A stretch of DNA of 64,000 nt from Clostridium sp. 'White wine YQ'. GTDB taxonomy: Bacteria; Bacillota; Clostridia; Clostridiales; Clostridiaceae. Location of the stretch: assembly GCF_028728205.1 (NCBI RefSeq), contig NZ_JAQYUU010000007.1, positions 62,001-126,000 of the forward strand, read 5' to 3'. This document shows, in pieces, positions 31,697 through 41,191 of the stretch; position 1 is the first letter of the stretch, and every line of letters starts with the position of its first letter. The translations under genes were made by a program, and so were the position numbers. The notes below the pieces were generated by a model. The model did no database searches, was not told where the DNA came from, and saw only the letters and a program-made list of their open reading frames with translations.

Positions 31697-32749
31697 ATGA
31701 ATACAATTGACTTAATTAACAAAGGTAAGGAAACCCATATCCTTAGCAAAGAAGAAATACTTGAAATACTAAAAGATGATAGTATTAACGATGAATTATT
31801 TAAAGCTGCTGATGCTGTTAGACAAGAATACTTAGGTGACTATGTTCATTTAAGAGGATTATTAGAATTCACAAATATTTGTAAAAGAAATTGCCTTTAC
31901 TGTGGTCTAAGAAGAGATAATAAAAATCTTAAGAGATATAGACTTTCTTATGAAGAAATAATGGATTTTGTTAATAAAGCTGTTCGCTATGGATATAAAA
32001 CCATTGTACTTCAAGGCGGGGAAGATGATTATTTTACTGTTGAAAAAATGAAGAAAATAGTTTCTGATATTAAAGCTTTAGGAGTAGCTATTACTTTAAG
32101 TCTTGGTGAAAAAACTTTTGAAGAATACAAGGCGTTTAAAGAGGTTGGCGCAGATAGATACTTAATAAGAATTGAAACAACTGATAAAAAATTATATGAA
32201 GATATGGATCCTGGAATGAGCCATGAAGAAAGAAAAAGATGTCTTAGAGACTTAAGAGATCTAGGCTATGAAGTTGGCTCTGGGGCATTAGTAGGTCTTC
32301 CTGGACAAACCTTGGAATCTTTAGCTGATGATATCCTGTTCTTTAAGGAATTAGATGCTGATATGATTGGTATAGGACCATTTATCCCTAATGAAGATAC
32401 ACCTTTAGCTAATGAGAAAGGTGGAGATTTCACTCTAGCCTTAAAAATGATGGCCTTAGTTAGATTAGTTCTTCCTGACATTAACATACCTGCCACTACT
32501 GCTATGGAATCTCTGAATAAGGATGGTAGAGTTATAGCATTACAATCTGGTGCAAATGTTGTTATGCCAAATGTAACTGAAGGAGAATATAGAGCACTAT
32601 ACGCTCTTTATCCAGGAAAGATATGTATTAGTGATACCCCTGCTCACTGCAGAGGATGTATTACTGGCAAGGTTACTCGATTAGGTAGAAAAATATCTGA
32701 TGGTCCTGGCTTTAGAGGTAACGGAACAAGTCCAAAAGTTAGAAGTTAA
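31697..32749 (+). CDS. hydE: [FeFe]-hydrogenase H-cluster maturase HydE (radical SAM)
   Basis: HydE helps to build the diiron subcluster of [FeFe] hydrogenase. The 350-residue protein has the radical SAM cysteines C62-x3-C66-x2-C69 in ICKRNCLYCGLR, the GGED motif and the HydE-type segments RYLIRIETT and MIGIGPFIPNEDTPL. Near the C-terminus there are cysteines in ISDTPAHCRGCITG. Its presence means the organism has an [FeFe] hydrogenase, although the structural gene, hydF and hydG are not in the window. Start: TTAGGAGGA upstream. The gene is monocistronic with its own terminator. Confidence 0.92.
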   Translation: MNTIDLINKGKETHILSKEEILEILKDDSINDELFKAADAVRQEYLGDYVHLRGLLEFTNICKRNCLYCGLRRDNKNLKRYRLSYEEIMDFVNKAVRYGYKTIVLQGGEDDYFTVEKMKKIVSDIKALGVAITLSLGEKTFEEYKAFKEVGADRYLIRIETTDKKLYEDMDPGMSHEERKRCLRDLRDLGYEVGSGALVGLPGQTLESLADDILFFKELDADMIGIGPFIPNEDTPLANEKGGDFTLALKMMALVRLVLPDINIPATTAMESLNKDGRVIALQSGANVVMPNVTEGEYRALYALYPGKICISDTPAHCRGCITGKVTRLGRKISDGPGFRGNGTSPKVRS

Positions 32750-32756
32750 ATAAAAT

Positions 32757-32790
32757 GAACCTGTAATGCTTAATATTACAGGTTCTCTTT
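32757..32790 (+). terminator. hydE terminator
   Basis: GAACCTGTAAT and ATTACAGGTTC form an 11-bp stem, and a T-rich tail follows. Confidence 0.85.
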
Positions 32791-32792
32791 TC

Positions 32793-33425
32793 TTATATAT
32801 AAATACTATTATCTTTAAATTTCTTTTCTGCTATCTCAGTTACAGATTTATTTATTTTGAGCTTAATTTTATGTGCACTGGATTCCTCATTTATTAATAA
32901 TAAATAAACAACATAATCTTCAGCTTCTTCTTTTTGAATTATTTTTATTTCATCCCATCGTATTAACTCACCATCACTTAATAACAAGCCTTCACTAATC
33001 ATTTGGATATTATATTTCTTATACATTACATAACTGAATATAACTATGCTAAGTACTAATATAGATGTAATATTAAGTGCTATTGTTGTTATATCACTAA
33101 AAGAAACTAACTTTGGAAGTAATCCATTTTGTTGTCTAATATTAATAATCTCTATTACACCTATTAAAATTATTATAGTAGTTAAGCCTATTATTTCATC
33201 CATTGATATTATGCGTACAAATGTAGTTATAATATTTGTATATTTTTTTCTAGCTAAAATTGGCCTTATAATTTTCAAATATGAAATATATATTACTGCA
33301 AGCATACATCCTAATACAAAGGTTACATTTAACTTTAAAACTTCTGAAATAGCAAGATCTACTAGTAATACCATGGCCAATATATTTTGTGTTGTTCTTT
33401 CTTCTAGTTTTAAAATATAATTCAT
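32793..33425 (-). CDS. membrane protein of unknown function with C-terminal PH-like tail
   Basis: The protein has 210 residues from ATG 33425 (AAGGGGAG 5 nt upstream). About four or five transmembrane helices lie in the first 145 residues. A soluble C-terminal part follows, with EGLLLSDGELIRWDEIKII, a pattern seen in bacterial PH-like tails of small membrane proteins. I do not recognise the family with confidence. The gene stands alone between the hydE terminator and an MFS gene transcribed in the same direction. Confidence 0.7.
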   Translation of the reverse strand: MNYILKLEERTTQNILAMVLLVDLAISEVLKLNVTFVLGCMLAVIYISYLKIIRPILARKKYTNIITTFVRIISMDEIIGLTTIIILIGVIEIINIRQQNGLLPKLVSFSDITTIALNITSILVLSIVIFSYVMYKKYNIQMISEGLLLSDGELIRWDEIKIIQKEEAEDYVVYLLLINEESSAHKIKLKINKSVTEIAEKKFKDNSIYI

Positions 33426-33514
33426 AATAACTCCCCTTACCAATTTACTATATATGTAAATTATATAGTTTTTTTGAAGAAAAATTCATGATACTACTAA
33501 CTTTTTATAGAAAT

Positions 33515-33543
33515 TGCCTCAAGAAAAAATATTTCTTGAGGCT
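33515..33543 (-). terminator. terminator after the MFS transporter gene
   Basis: GCCTCAAGAAA and TTTCTTGAGGC form an 11-bp stem; the minus-strand tail is only moderately T-rich. Confidence 0.65.
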
Positions 33544-33547
33544 ATGA

Positions 33548-34765
33548 TTAACAATTTCCTAATTTTCTTAAATCTTCACTATCTTCTATAACTTTGTACT
33601 TTCTTAATTTTAAAAGTATAAATGCTATTGCAGGAATATACATCCCCCCAACTATTCCAAAGGTCATTGTAAAACCAATCTTATCTGCTATAAACCCGAA
33701 TAAAGGGAAAATACAAATCATGAATAAACTAAAGCATAAGCTATCCACCGAAAGTATTGTTGCTCTATACTCTGATGGTATTCTTGAATTAATGCAATCA
33801 CTTAAAATCGTATATGCTAATCCCCCAGCTATAGAAGTTAATAAAAAGAAAACTACCGATAGGTTCTTCCATACTGCAAGACCAAATAGTGCTATTATAT
33901 TTACCATAGATACTCCAATTATTATCCCTTTAATTTTAAAGAAATTCTCAATCTTATATGCATATTTTGAGAATATTGCTTCAACCAAACTGCCTAGTGC
34001 ACAAATTAATGCTATAGATGTTTTAGTATAATCTAAATCCTCAAAATACTTTTGACAATAAAAGAATACGGTTGTTTGAAGACTTCCTATCAAAGCAGAA
34101 AATAAAATTAAGTATAAAACTACTTTTCTTACTTTCAATACTTTAACACTCGTGATTAATTGTCCAATTAATACATTATTTTCTTTACATCTATTCTCAG
34201 TAGTAACTTCGGTAAATCCAAAGGTTATTATTAAGGCTATGATTTCTACCGTTAACCCTAAAATATATGCATATATAAAACTTAAATCTGCGAGTATTCC
34301 TCCTAGTAGCACTGCTATTCCCTGGGCAATTGACATAAAAAATGCAAGTTTCCCCCATACTAGCTTATATGTTTCTTCTTTATTAAGCCCTTTTAAACTG
34401 TCATATACTAATGCCTCTGCGGAACCTGAATTTAAATTTTTAGCTGCTGCACAAAATAAAAATGCTATTGTAAATCCTAAAAAACTATTAGCTGTTATCA
34501 TTAGAATACTTGATATAATTTGAAGAATTCTGCCAAGTATTAAGGTAAATCTCTTCCCATATAAATCTGCAATTGCTCCAGTTGGTAACTCAAATAATAA
34601 GCTAGTAATATGATAAATTGATTCTATTAACCCTATCTGAACCAATGACATTCCCTTAAATGCAAGATATAGTACCCAAATTGCTGATGTTACATTTAAT
34701 TGTATTAAAAAACTATAAACATAGCTTATTGATATATTTTTATTTAAACTTTTCTTCATATTCAT
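33548..34765 (-). CDS. major facilitator superfamily transporter
   Basis: This 405-residue, 12-helix membrane protein has the MFS loop 2-3 motif GAIADLYGKRFTLILGR, as in drug or metabolite efflux carriers. The substrate is unknown. Start: ATG 34765 with AAGGAG 9 nt upstream; the in-frame TTG six codons earlier overlaps that site. It lies downstream of the ABC-2 operon but is separated from it by a terminator at 34902-34931. Between 34766 and 34965 I see only that terminator and AT-rich sequence. Confidence 0.88.
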   Translation of the reverse strand: MNMKKSLNKNISISYVYSFLIQLNVTSAIWVLYLAFKGMSLVQIGLIESIYHITSLLFELPTGAIADLYGKRFTLILGRILQIISSILMITANSFLGFTIAFLFCAAAKNLNSGSAEALVYDSLKGLNKEETYKLVWGKLAFFMSIAQGIAVLLGGILADLSFIYAYILGLTVEIIALIITFGFTEVTTENRCKENNVLIGQLITSVKVLKVRKVVLYLILFSALIGSLQTTVFFYCQKYFEDLDYTKTSIALICALGSLVEAIFSKYAYKIENFFKIKGIIIGVSMVNIIALFGLAVWKNLSVVFFLLTSIAGGLAYTILSDCINSRIPSEYRATILSVDSLCFSLFMICIFPLFGFIADKIGFTMTFGIVGGMYIPAIAFILLKLRKYKVIEDSEDLRKLGNC

Positions 34766-34901
34766 TGATATACACTCCTTCAAAAATCATTTAATTCAAA
34801 TAAAAATAAGCCCCTGTCCTTGTTTTAATTCAAAATCAAAGACATAATAAGGCTTATATGAAAAAGTGTATCCAATATAAATAAAGTACTTATTCTTATA
34901 T

Positions 34902-34931
34902 AAAAAGACTCAAGATATTTACCTTGAGTCT
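34902..34931 (-). terminator. terminator of the small peptide gene / ABC-2 operon
   Basis: AGACTCAAG and CTTGAGTCT form a 9-bp stem, and TTTTTATA follows on the minus strand. Confidence 0.8.
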
Positions 34932-34965
34932 AAACTTCTTAAATAATAACTAATTTAACAAAATA

Positions 34966-35124
34966 TTATTTATTAGAGCCAAGATTATATATATAATTAG
35001 TACTTATTCTAAAAGTGGACGCACTTCTCCCGTAGAAGTCCAAAATTGCACTTTTCATTACTGAGCTGCTATATTTCCACTGTTTATTTATTTTAAACTT
35101 TACAGTACCAATTATATTAGTCAT
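34966..35124 (-). CDS. small 52-residue peptide gene at the end of the ABC-2/TCS operon
   Basis: An ATG at 35124 preceded by AAGGAGGG at good spacing opens a 52-codon frame ending in TAA at 34966. The peptide begins MTNIIGTVKFKINKQWKYSS and ends IYNLGSNK. It is basic, with many Ser, Lys, Asn and Tyr, no cysteine, no hydrophobic signal and no Gly-Gly leader motif. It lies 73 nt after the second ABC-2 permease on the same strand and is followed by a U-tailed terminator, so it is plausibly co-transcribed. It could be a secreted peptide or a small partner of the transporter. No family is recognised. Confidence 0.6.
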   Translation of the reverse strand: MTNIIGTVKFKINKQWKYSSSVMKSAILDFYGRSASTFRISTNYIYNLGSNK

Positions 35125-35197
35125 AATCTACCCTCCTTATAAAATAATATATTTATTATATTAAACATCTAATCCCCTGTCAATGAATTACAACTTA

Positions 35198-36346
35198 TTA
35201 CTCTCCCACTAGACTCATTTCTTTATTAGAATATTTTATTTTATATGCTGCAATTACTAAAAATGTCACTATAAATGCTATAAGAGTTACTATATTTATT
35301 AAAATATCTTTAAAATCTCCTATTCCATTTTGATATTTCTCCAATATATCCATAACCCAGCTTTGAGGAAATACATAAGATATGCTCCTTATATTCTGTG
35401 GAATCCATTCAACTGGAACAAAACATCCACTTATCATGCAACTTACGTTTATTAACAAATTACTCACAAGCCCAGATATTTTATCATCTTTTATTGCTAT
35501 TCCCATCATTGTTGTAAATGCTATAGCAACTAATGAAATTAATAATAGAGCAAATAGTAGCATTGGCATTGGAACCCCTGTAGCTATTTTAAACACCCAT
35601 TTCATAAAAAATACAGTCAGCAACATTTGTATCAATAGTATCGACAAATTTGCTAGTATATTTGCTCCAATGAATTTTAACGGAGTTACTGGTGAAGCAA
35701 ATATCCTACTATAGCAATTACTCCTTTTTTCTTCTAGCATAATATCAGACGTAGCGCTAGCCCTTATCATCATAAAGAATATCAATATTCCAACAGACAT
35801 TTGAGTTACTTGAAAATCATATTTTTTGTCTTCTAAATTATACTGGTTAACACTAATGACTTTATTACCACTCTCAGCCATAATATTATAGTAGGCTTCT
35901 TTAATTCCTTTAGCTCCTTGGGCCATTTCTGATAGTGTTCCTGATTTATCGTTTATACTAGACTTTAATGAATTTTTTAAACTGCTATCACTACCCATAA
36001 TTATTGATATCTTATTATCTGTACCCTTTAGTATTGCATCTTCAAATCCTTTAGGAATTATATATGCTCCATCTATTTCTCTATTTTTTATCTTTTGCTC
36101 TAATTCACTTTCATTTTCAAAATACGTAATATTTCCTTTATTAACTTTGGTCCCCTCAATAACATATTTTGAGCTTGTAGTTTTATCTAAATCTATAACA
36201 CCATAATTTAAAGTCCCACCCATTGATGAAAATAATTTTATAAATGCAAGGGTTGCTGCAACTGGAATTAGTAACTGTGCAATTATTAACTTTGAATTAA
36301 ATATTAGCTTCAGATTTTTTCTTACTAGATAAAAAAATTCACTCAT
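35198..36346 (-). CDS. ABC-2 type permease (subunit 2)
   Basis: The 382-residue membrane protein has one N-terminal helix (18-38), a large extracytoplasmic loop (about 45-185) and five helices in the C-terminal half, including SPVTPLKFIGANILANL and the ABC-2 segment GCFVPVEWIPQNIRSISYVFPQSW. It overlaps the upstream permease gene by 4 nt (ATGA), so the two are translationally coupled and probably form a heterodimer with the ATPase at 37484. Drug, lipid or peptide export is likely for this layout; the substrate is unknown. Confidence 0.88.
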   Translation of the reverse strand: MSEFFYLVRKNLKLIFNSKLIIAQLLIPVAATLAFIKLFSSMGGTLNYGVIDLDKTTSSKYVIEGTKVNKGNITYFENESELEQKIKNREIDGAYIIPKGFEDAILKGTDNKISIIMGSDSSLKNSLKSSINDKSGTLSEMAQGAKGIKEAYYNIMAESGNKVISVNQYNLEDKKYDFQVTQMSVGILIFFMMIRASATSDIMLEEKRSNCYSRIFASPVTPLKFIGANILANLSILLIQMLLTVFFMKWVFKIATGVPMPMLLFALLLISLVAIAFTTMMGIAIKDDKISGLVSNLLINVSCMISGCFVPVEWIPQNIRSISYVFPQSWVMDILEKYQNGIGDFKDILINIVTLIAFIVTFLVIAAYKIKYSNKEMSLVGE

Positions 36347-37473
36347 GATAACTTCTCCTCTCCCTTGATCTTTAAATAAGAAATTAGGATTAATATTAAT
36401 GTTAGAGTTAAATTAATTACAACTGATGTTGGGATTTTGCTATAATCGCCACCATAAATCATGTTTATTATTGATCTATTTGCCCATCTAAGTGGTGAAA
36501 ACTTTGTGATTATATCAAATACAAAGGGGATGTTATCACCAAAATAAACATATCCTCCACCTAAAAAAGTTAATGCTGGAATAACTACAGCCTGAAGCAT
36601 TGTATTTGCTACTCTTTCCTCTTTAAATAAGAAACCAAAAGTTACTCCTAAGGCTGCTGCGAAAATATTTAATGTTATAAAAATGGTAAACAATGTTACT
36701 AAATCCGTCCCATAATAAATTCCTATTATCTCCTTAAGTATGATAAATGGAACTGTCATTAATACCATATTAAATATAGTCATACTTAAGATTCTAGAAA
36801 TAATATATTGAAGCTTTGATACTCCAGCAAGAAATATTCTTCCTTCTGTCCCATTTCTTCTTTGAGTGTTTATTATTCCTAATGAAAACAAGCTTATATA
36901 CATAATTATCATGGTGAATTCTGCTACTCCATAGTAATCATACGAAGTCATTTCTCTTTTTAACTCTATCTTCTTAAAATCTGTAAAGTCTTTTTGAACT
37001 TCACTAAAATCAATATCTCGAATGGCCTCTGGATTTATTTTCTCAATAGAATACATTACATTAAATTTATCTGCAATTGTATTTAAAACTCCATAAACAA
37101 TTTCAGTTGAAACACTTCCATTATTATTTCTATAAACTTTTACTTCTTTATCAGTAAAACTTATTGCTAGCGAATCATAATTTTTTCTAATTTTTTCATT
37201 GGCCTCATTTATATCTTGTACTTTTTCCATATCAAAATCTATTTTTCCCTGCAATGACTTAAACACATCAAAAAATTGAGTACTTACTTCTTTTCCATCT
37301 GAAACATAATATACTTTGACTTTTTCCATTTCATAATTAGAATAGAATACATTTTTCAATACAAATCCTAACACTAAAGTTAGTACTATTGGATAAAACA
37401 AAATTGTTATGATATACTTACTTGATTTATTTGCTAGAATATCATATTTAATTATTGCAAATATCTTTCTCAT
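36343..37473 (-). CDS. ABC-2 type permease (subunit 1)
   Basis: The 376-residue paralogue of the downstream permease has the same topology: one helix at 20-40, a long loop, and five or six C-terminal helices including the LGGGYVYFGDNIPFVFDIITKFSPLRWANRS-type ABC-2 region. It starts 10 nt after the ATPase gene and overlaps the next permease by 4 nt. Together with the ATPase and a NarL-type two-component system it forms a five-gene operon resembling LiaRS- or bacteriocin-associated efflux systems. Confidence 0.88.
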   Translation of the reverse strand: MRKIFAIIKYDILANKSSKYIITILFYPIVLTLVLGFVLKNVFYSNYEMEKVKVYYVSDGKEVSTQFFDVFKSLQGKIDFDMEKVQDINEANEKIRKNYDSLAISFTDKEVKVYRNNNGSVSTEIVYGVLNTIADKFNVMYSIEKINPEAIRDIDFSEVQKDFTDFKKIELKREMTSYDYYGVAEFTMIIMYISLFSLGIINTQRRNGTEGRIFLAGVSKLQYIISRILSMTIFNMVLMTVPFIILKEIIGIYYGTDLVTLFTIFITLNIFAAALGVTFGFLFKEERVANTMLQAVVIPALTFLGGGYVYFGDNIPFVFDIITKFSPLRWANRSIINMIYGGDYSKIPTSVVINLTLTLILILISYLKIKGEEKLS

Positions 37474-37483
37474 GATATCACCT

Positions 37484-38419
37484 CTAATCTCTTAAATTTC
37501 TTCCTGTTAAATTTAAAAATACAGTCTCAAGGTTAATATCTGTATATCCTATATTTCTAATTTTTACTTCTTTGGCAGTTAGGTAATCAATAATTAAATT
37601 AAGATTACTCACTTCTCTGAGAGAATTTATATTTAGAACCTCATCCTTAATAATTAAACTTTTTACACCTTTTATATTTAGAATTTCTTCCTTATCAATT
37701 TTTTTAATATCTGAAATCTCAACTTCTAAGTTTTGAGTATCTGAAACCATTGTAATTAACTCTTCTTGAGTTCCCTCTGCTATTATCTTTCCTTTATCCA
37801 TTATGGCAATCCTATTACATAAATTTTCAACCTCCTCCATGTAGTGAGAAGTATATATAACAGTACATCCATTTTTATTTAATTTTTTTACTGATTCTAA
37901 TATATGATTTCTAGACTGAGGATCTATTCCTACCGTAGGTTCATCCATAATTACAAACTCAGGCTTATGAACTATTCCACATGCTATATTAAGTCTTCTC
38001 ATCATTCCACCTGAGAAATTTTTAGCTTTATTCTTTCTATGCTCTAAAAGTCCAGTAAACTCTAAAGCATATTCTACTGCTTCATTTAATGCTTTTCCTT
38101 TAATTCCATATATTGATCCAAAGAATTTAATATTTTCTTCTGCTGATAATTCTCTATATATTGCTAAGTTTTGAGGTACTATTCCTATTTTCTTTTTTAT
38201 TTCCTTCTCATGTCTTTTTTGATCTTTTCCGAAGATCTGTATTTCTCCGCCATTACTCTTTAGAAGACCTATAATTATATTTATGGTTGTACTCTTTCCT
38301 GCACCATTAGGTCCTAATAGTCCAAATACTTCCCCCTCCTCTACCGATAGTGAAATATTATCTACTGCTAGAAAATTGCCATATCTCTTTTCTAAATTGT
38401 TTATATTTAAAATCTTCAT
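37484..38419 (-). CDS. ABC transporter ATP-binding protein
   Basis: This 311-residue ATPase has Walker A GPNGAGKST, Q-loop, signature FSGGMMRRL, Walker B FVIMDEPTVGID and switch histidine in TSHYMEE. A C-terminal extension of about 90 residues is typical of drug or lantibiotic-type ABC-2 ATPases. It energises the two permeases encoded downstream. Start ATG with a GGAGG-type site. It is the third gene of the operon, after the kinase and regulator. The 97-nt gap before it may contain a separate promoter. Confidence 0.93.
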   Translation of the reverse strand: MKILNINNLEKRYGNFLAVDNISLSVEEGEVFGLLGPNGAGKSTTINIIIGLLKSNGGEIQIFGKDQKRHEKEIKKKIGIVPQNLAIYRELSAEENIKFFGSIYGIKGKALNEAVEYALEFTGLLEHRKNKAKNFSGGMMRRLNIACGIVHKPEFVIMDEPTVGIDPQSRNHILESVKKLNKNGCTVIYTSHYMEEVENLCNRIAIMDKGKIIAEGTQEELITMVSDTQNLEVEISDIKKIDKEEILNIKGVKSLIIKDEVLNINSLREVSNLNLIIDYLTAKEVKIRNIGYTDINLETVFLNLTGRNLRD

Positions 38420-38516
38420 TATATTCCCTCCTCTAACTTATATTTTAAGTATAATAAAAAACCTTCTACTTTCTTAGGGTAGAAGGTCACAACTTATATA
38501 TGACTTTTGTCATTAT

Positions 38517-39137
38517 TTAAATACTTCCTTTTATATAATATATAGCAATTTGAGTTCTATGACTCAAATCCGTCTTATCTAGAATACTGCTAATATAATT
38601 CTTCACTGTTCCTTCAGATATAAAGAGTTTCGCAGCTACCTCTTTGTTTGATAAGCCTTCAGAAATAGCTTCCATTATTTGAAGTTCCCTTTCTGTAAAT
38701 AATTCTTTATTTATAGTTGTTTTCTTCTCTAATGAATCTTTTAGCTTTTCTATTATTTCACTACCATATACATGATTACCTGCAGCAACCATCTTTATTG
38801 ATTGTATTATATCTTTTGGCGGCGTGCTCTTAAGCAAATAGCCTGAAGCTCCATTTTTAATACCCTCTCTTATATATTCATCTTCATCAAAGGTAGTTAA
38901 TATGATAATCTTAGTTTTTTTATTTTTAACTAATTCTTTTGTAGCTTCTACTCCATTCATTATCGGCATTCTAACATCTAGTAATACAATATCTATTTCA
39001 TTACTGCTGCATATTTCTATAGCCTTTAAAGCATTATCACAGGTACCTACTACTTCAATATTGTTATCCATCTTTAGAATAATTTTCAGACTTTCTCTTA
39101 TTAACTCATCATCATCAACAATTAATAACCGTATCAT
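38517..39137 (-). CDS. NarL/FixJ-family response regulator
   Basis: The 206-residue protein has a receiver domain with D7-D10, phospho-acceptor D54 in LLDVRMP and K103-type lysine in LLKST. The C-terminal LuxR-type helix-turn-helix reads LTERELQIMEAISEGLSNKEVAAKLFISEGTVKNY. Start at ATG 39137 with GGGGAGAG upstream; the in-frame TTG five codons earlier overlaps that site. It lies 32 nt after its kinase and probably controls the ABC-2 genes downstream. Confidence 0.92.
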   Translation of the reverse strand: MIRLLIVDDDELIRESLKIILKMDNNIEVVGTCDNALKAIEICSSNEIDIVLLDVRMPIMNGVEATKELVKNKKTKIIILTTFDEDEYIREGIKNGASGYLLKSTPPKDIIQSIKMVAAGNHVYGSEIIEKLKDSLEKKTTINKELFTERELQIMEAISEGLSNKEVAAKLFISEGTVKNYISSILDKTDLSHRTQIAIYYIKGSI

Positions 39138-39169
39138 ATTATCTCTCCCCAACTCACTTTTTTTACTAT

Positions 39170-40279
39170 TTATATAGGCATTAATATAACTATAGAAAAT
39201 CCACTAGATCCATCTAAAGTTATATTACCTCCTAACTCCTGAACTCTTTGCTCCATACCAGCAATCCCTAAACCTTTTGTAATTATACTTGATCCAACAC
39301 CATTATCTTTCAGTTCCACCTTCAGCATTTTATTCATTACATGAATATTAACCCAAAAATCCTTTGCTTTAGAATACTTTATTGTATTAGTTAATGCCTC
39401 TTTTGTATTATCAATTATTACTTTCCATTGGTTATAGTTAATGTTGTTAAGTTCCCCTTTAAAGTTTATATATCCATTTATTGAAGAATGTTTGAGTGAT
39501 CTATCTACTTCTAACTTAAGTCTATTAATTCCTAACTCCTCTTTCAAAGGCTTTATATTTCTCAATGTTATCCTTATATCTTCAATACCATTTCTTAGTA
39601 CAGAAATAGTTCCTTCTAGTAACTTTTTAGATGCTTCCGTATCCTCTTCAATTATACTTTTAGCCGCCTCTAATTGCATTAGACTTCCTGCCACTACATG
39701 TCCAATTTTATCATGCATCTGTTGAGATATTTTATTTCGCTCTTCAAGTTGAGTTGTATATAAAATTTGTTCTTCAAAATCCTTAGAATTCTCTACTAAT
39801 TTATTGTAGTAAGTTAAGTTTTTTCTAAGTTCTCTATTTTCCTTTTCTAAGCTATCTGTCTTCTCAAAATAACTTTTAATTATGCTTAAAGAGGTATATG
39901 TAATAAATAGAAGAAGATAGAATAAAAACTTATTCTCGTTTGTAATTACTATCCCTAAAATACTTATTAAAACCATTGACCCATACTTAACTAATTCATT
40001 AAATTCAAATAATTCAGAGATAATTTGTGAACCAAGAATCATAAAGATTGGATTAATTTTATACAATACATAAATTACCATTACTTCAAAAATTAAAAAT
40101 AATATTTTTAATATTTGCCTATCTAAAAGATAAAAACCTATTGAGATACAGAAATAAATTAACAAATAAAAGATAATTATTCTGTTAAATTGCTCTTTAT
40201 TAAAGTTTATACTAATAATCAATGCATATAATGCAACTAACACCCTAAAAAAAATCGAAGAATAATCAAAAGTTTTAAT
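39170..40279 (-). CDS. NarL-type sensor histidine kinase, probable ATT start
   Basis: The kinase has an N-terminal membrane region of about five helices, a short coiled coil (SYFEKTDSLEKENRELRKNL), HisKA_3 (EERNKISQQMHDKIGH, with the phospho-acceptor His in MHDK) and an ATPase domain (DNGVGSS, GLGIAGMEQRV). The longest frame with a usual start opens at GTG 40243, giving 357 residues, but no ribosome site precedes that codon. The only strong one (GGAGGAGGGGGG, 40284-40295) lies upstream of an in-frame ATT at 40277-40279, which adds 12 residues (IKTFDYSSIFFR). I therefore extend the gene to 40279. The regulator gene follows. Confidence 0.8.
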   Translation of the reverse strand: MKTFDYSSIFFRVLVALYALIISINFNKEQFNRIIIFYLLIYFCISIGFYLLDRQILKILFLIFEVMVIYVLYKINPIFMILGSQIISELFEFNELVKYGSMVLISILGIVITNENKFLFYLLLFITYTSLSIIKSYFEKTDSLEKENRELRKNLTYYNKLVENSKDFEEQILYTTQLEERNKISQQMHDKIGHVVAGSLMQLEAAKSIIEEDTEASKKLLEGTISVLRNGIEDIRITLRNIKPLKEELGINRLKLEVDRSLKHSSINGYINFKGELNNINYNQWKVIIDNTKEALTNTIKYSKAKDFWVNIHVMNKMLKVELKDNGVGSSIITKGLGIAGMEQRVQELGGNITLDGSSGFSIVILMPI

Positions 40280-40363
40280 ATTTCCCCCCTCCTCCTTATG
40301 CGTAACTTTGCTCTTGTTATTATTATACTTGAATTCTTACAATAAGTGGATATCATAAATAAA

Positions 40364-40387
40364 AAAGTCACAGAAACCCATGACTTT
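40364..40387 (-). terminator. terminator of the DUF3298 gene
   Basis: AAGTCA and TGACTT arms with a T-rich minus-strand tail lie just after the gene at 40393. Confidence 0.6.
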
Positions 40388-40392
40388 CTCGC

Positions 40393-41115
40393 TTATTTTA
40401 ATCCATCTTTTAAAAGCTCATAAGGAATATTGAATGTAGGTATTCCGTATACATAGGGCGCTATATCATATAACTGAAAATATACTTCAATTCCTTTTTG
40501 TCCTATTGTAAACCTTTGATCATCACTTATTCCCTTAAATGCCTTACCTTCTTCAAAGAAGTTATCCTTATCTTTTTGTATCTGATTGGCTATTTCATTA
40601 TTTATAACCTTCTTGTAATCATATCCTTCTATAAACAAATCTTTTAATTCAATTGATTTCTTGTCTTTTATATTGAAATTGTAAGTTTTTCTTGTAGTAA
40701 TTCCATGTGCTCCCCCAGTATACTGATAAAAATCTATATAATAACTTAAATATGGACATCTGTTTAATGTTATTTTATAATTGCTTGCAACCTCAAAAGG
40801 CCTAATCTCAGATAAATTATTTTTTTTCATATCTTCCTTATATTTTACAGATAAATCTTTTAAATCAGATATCCACACTTCAATATCATTGTTTAAATCA
40901 TTATTAATGCTGCTAATAAATTCATTTTTCTCATCTATTAAATATGGATACTTTAATTCCCCTTTTATCATATCTTCATCTACTTTTTTAAACTCCTCTC
41001 TAAATTTAACAACCTGACATCCTGGAGAATTATCCACAGTTTTTTCCACAGCACTTACTTTAATACAACTTAACATAAACAGACAAATTATGCTAATTAC
41101 TCCTATTTTCTTCAT
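40393..41115 (-). CDS. secreted DUF4163/DUF3298 (RsiV-like) protein
   Basis: The 240-residue protein has a signal peptide (1-22, MKKIGVISIICLFMLSCIKVSA) that could also be a lipoprotein signal at C17. The conserved YTGGAHGITTRKTYNF motif is typical of DUF3298, the domain that binds lysozyme in the anti-sigma factor RsiV. No transmembrane anti-sigma part and no sigma-factor gene is present, so it is a stand-alone extracytoplasmic protein. Start: GAGGAGG upstream. It is divergent from a polysaccharide deacetylase, which fits a cell-wall role. Confidence 0.8.
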   Translation of the reverse strand: MKKIGVISIICLFMLSCIKVSAVEKTVDNSPGCQVVKFREEFKKVDEDMIKGELKYPYLIDEKNEFISSINNDLNNDIEVWISDLKDLSVKYKEDMKKNNLSEIRPFEVASNYKITLNRCPYLSYYIDFYQYTGGAHGITTRKTYNFNIKDKKSIELKDLFIEGYDYKKVINNEIANQIQKDKDNFFEEGKAFKGISDDQRFTIGQKGIEVYFQLYDIAPYVYGIPTFNIPYELLKDGLK

Positions 41116-41191
41116 TTTTCTACCTCCTCAAAAATATTATTAACATATTATTTGTTTCTATTTGTCTATTATTAACATACTAATCAACAAC

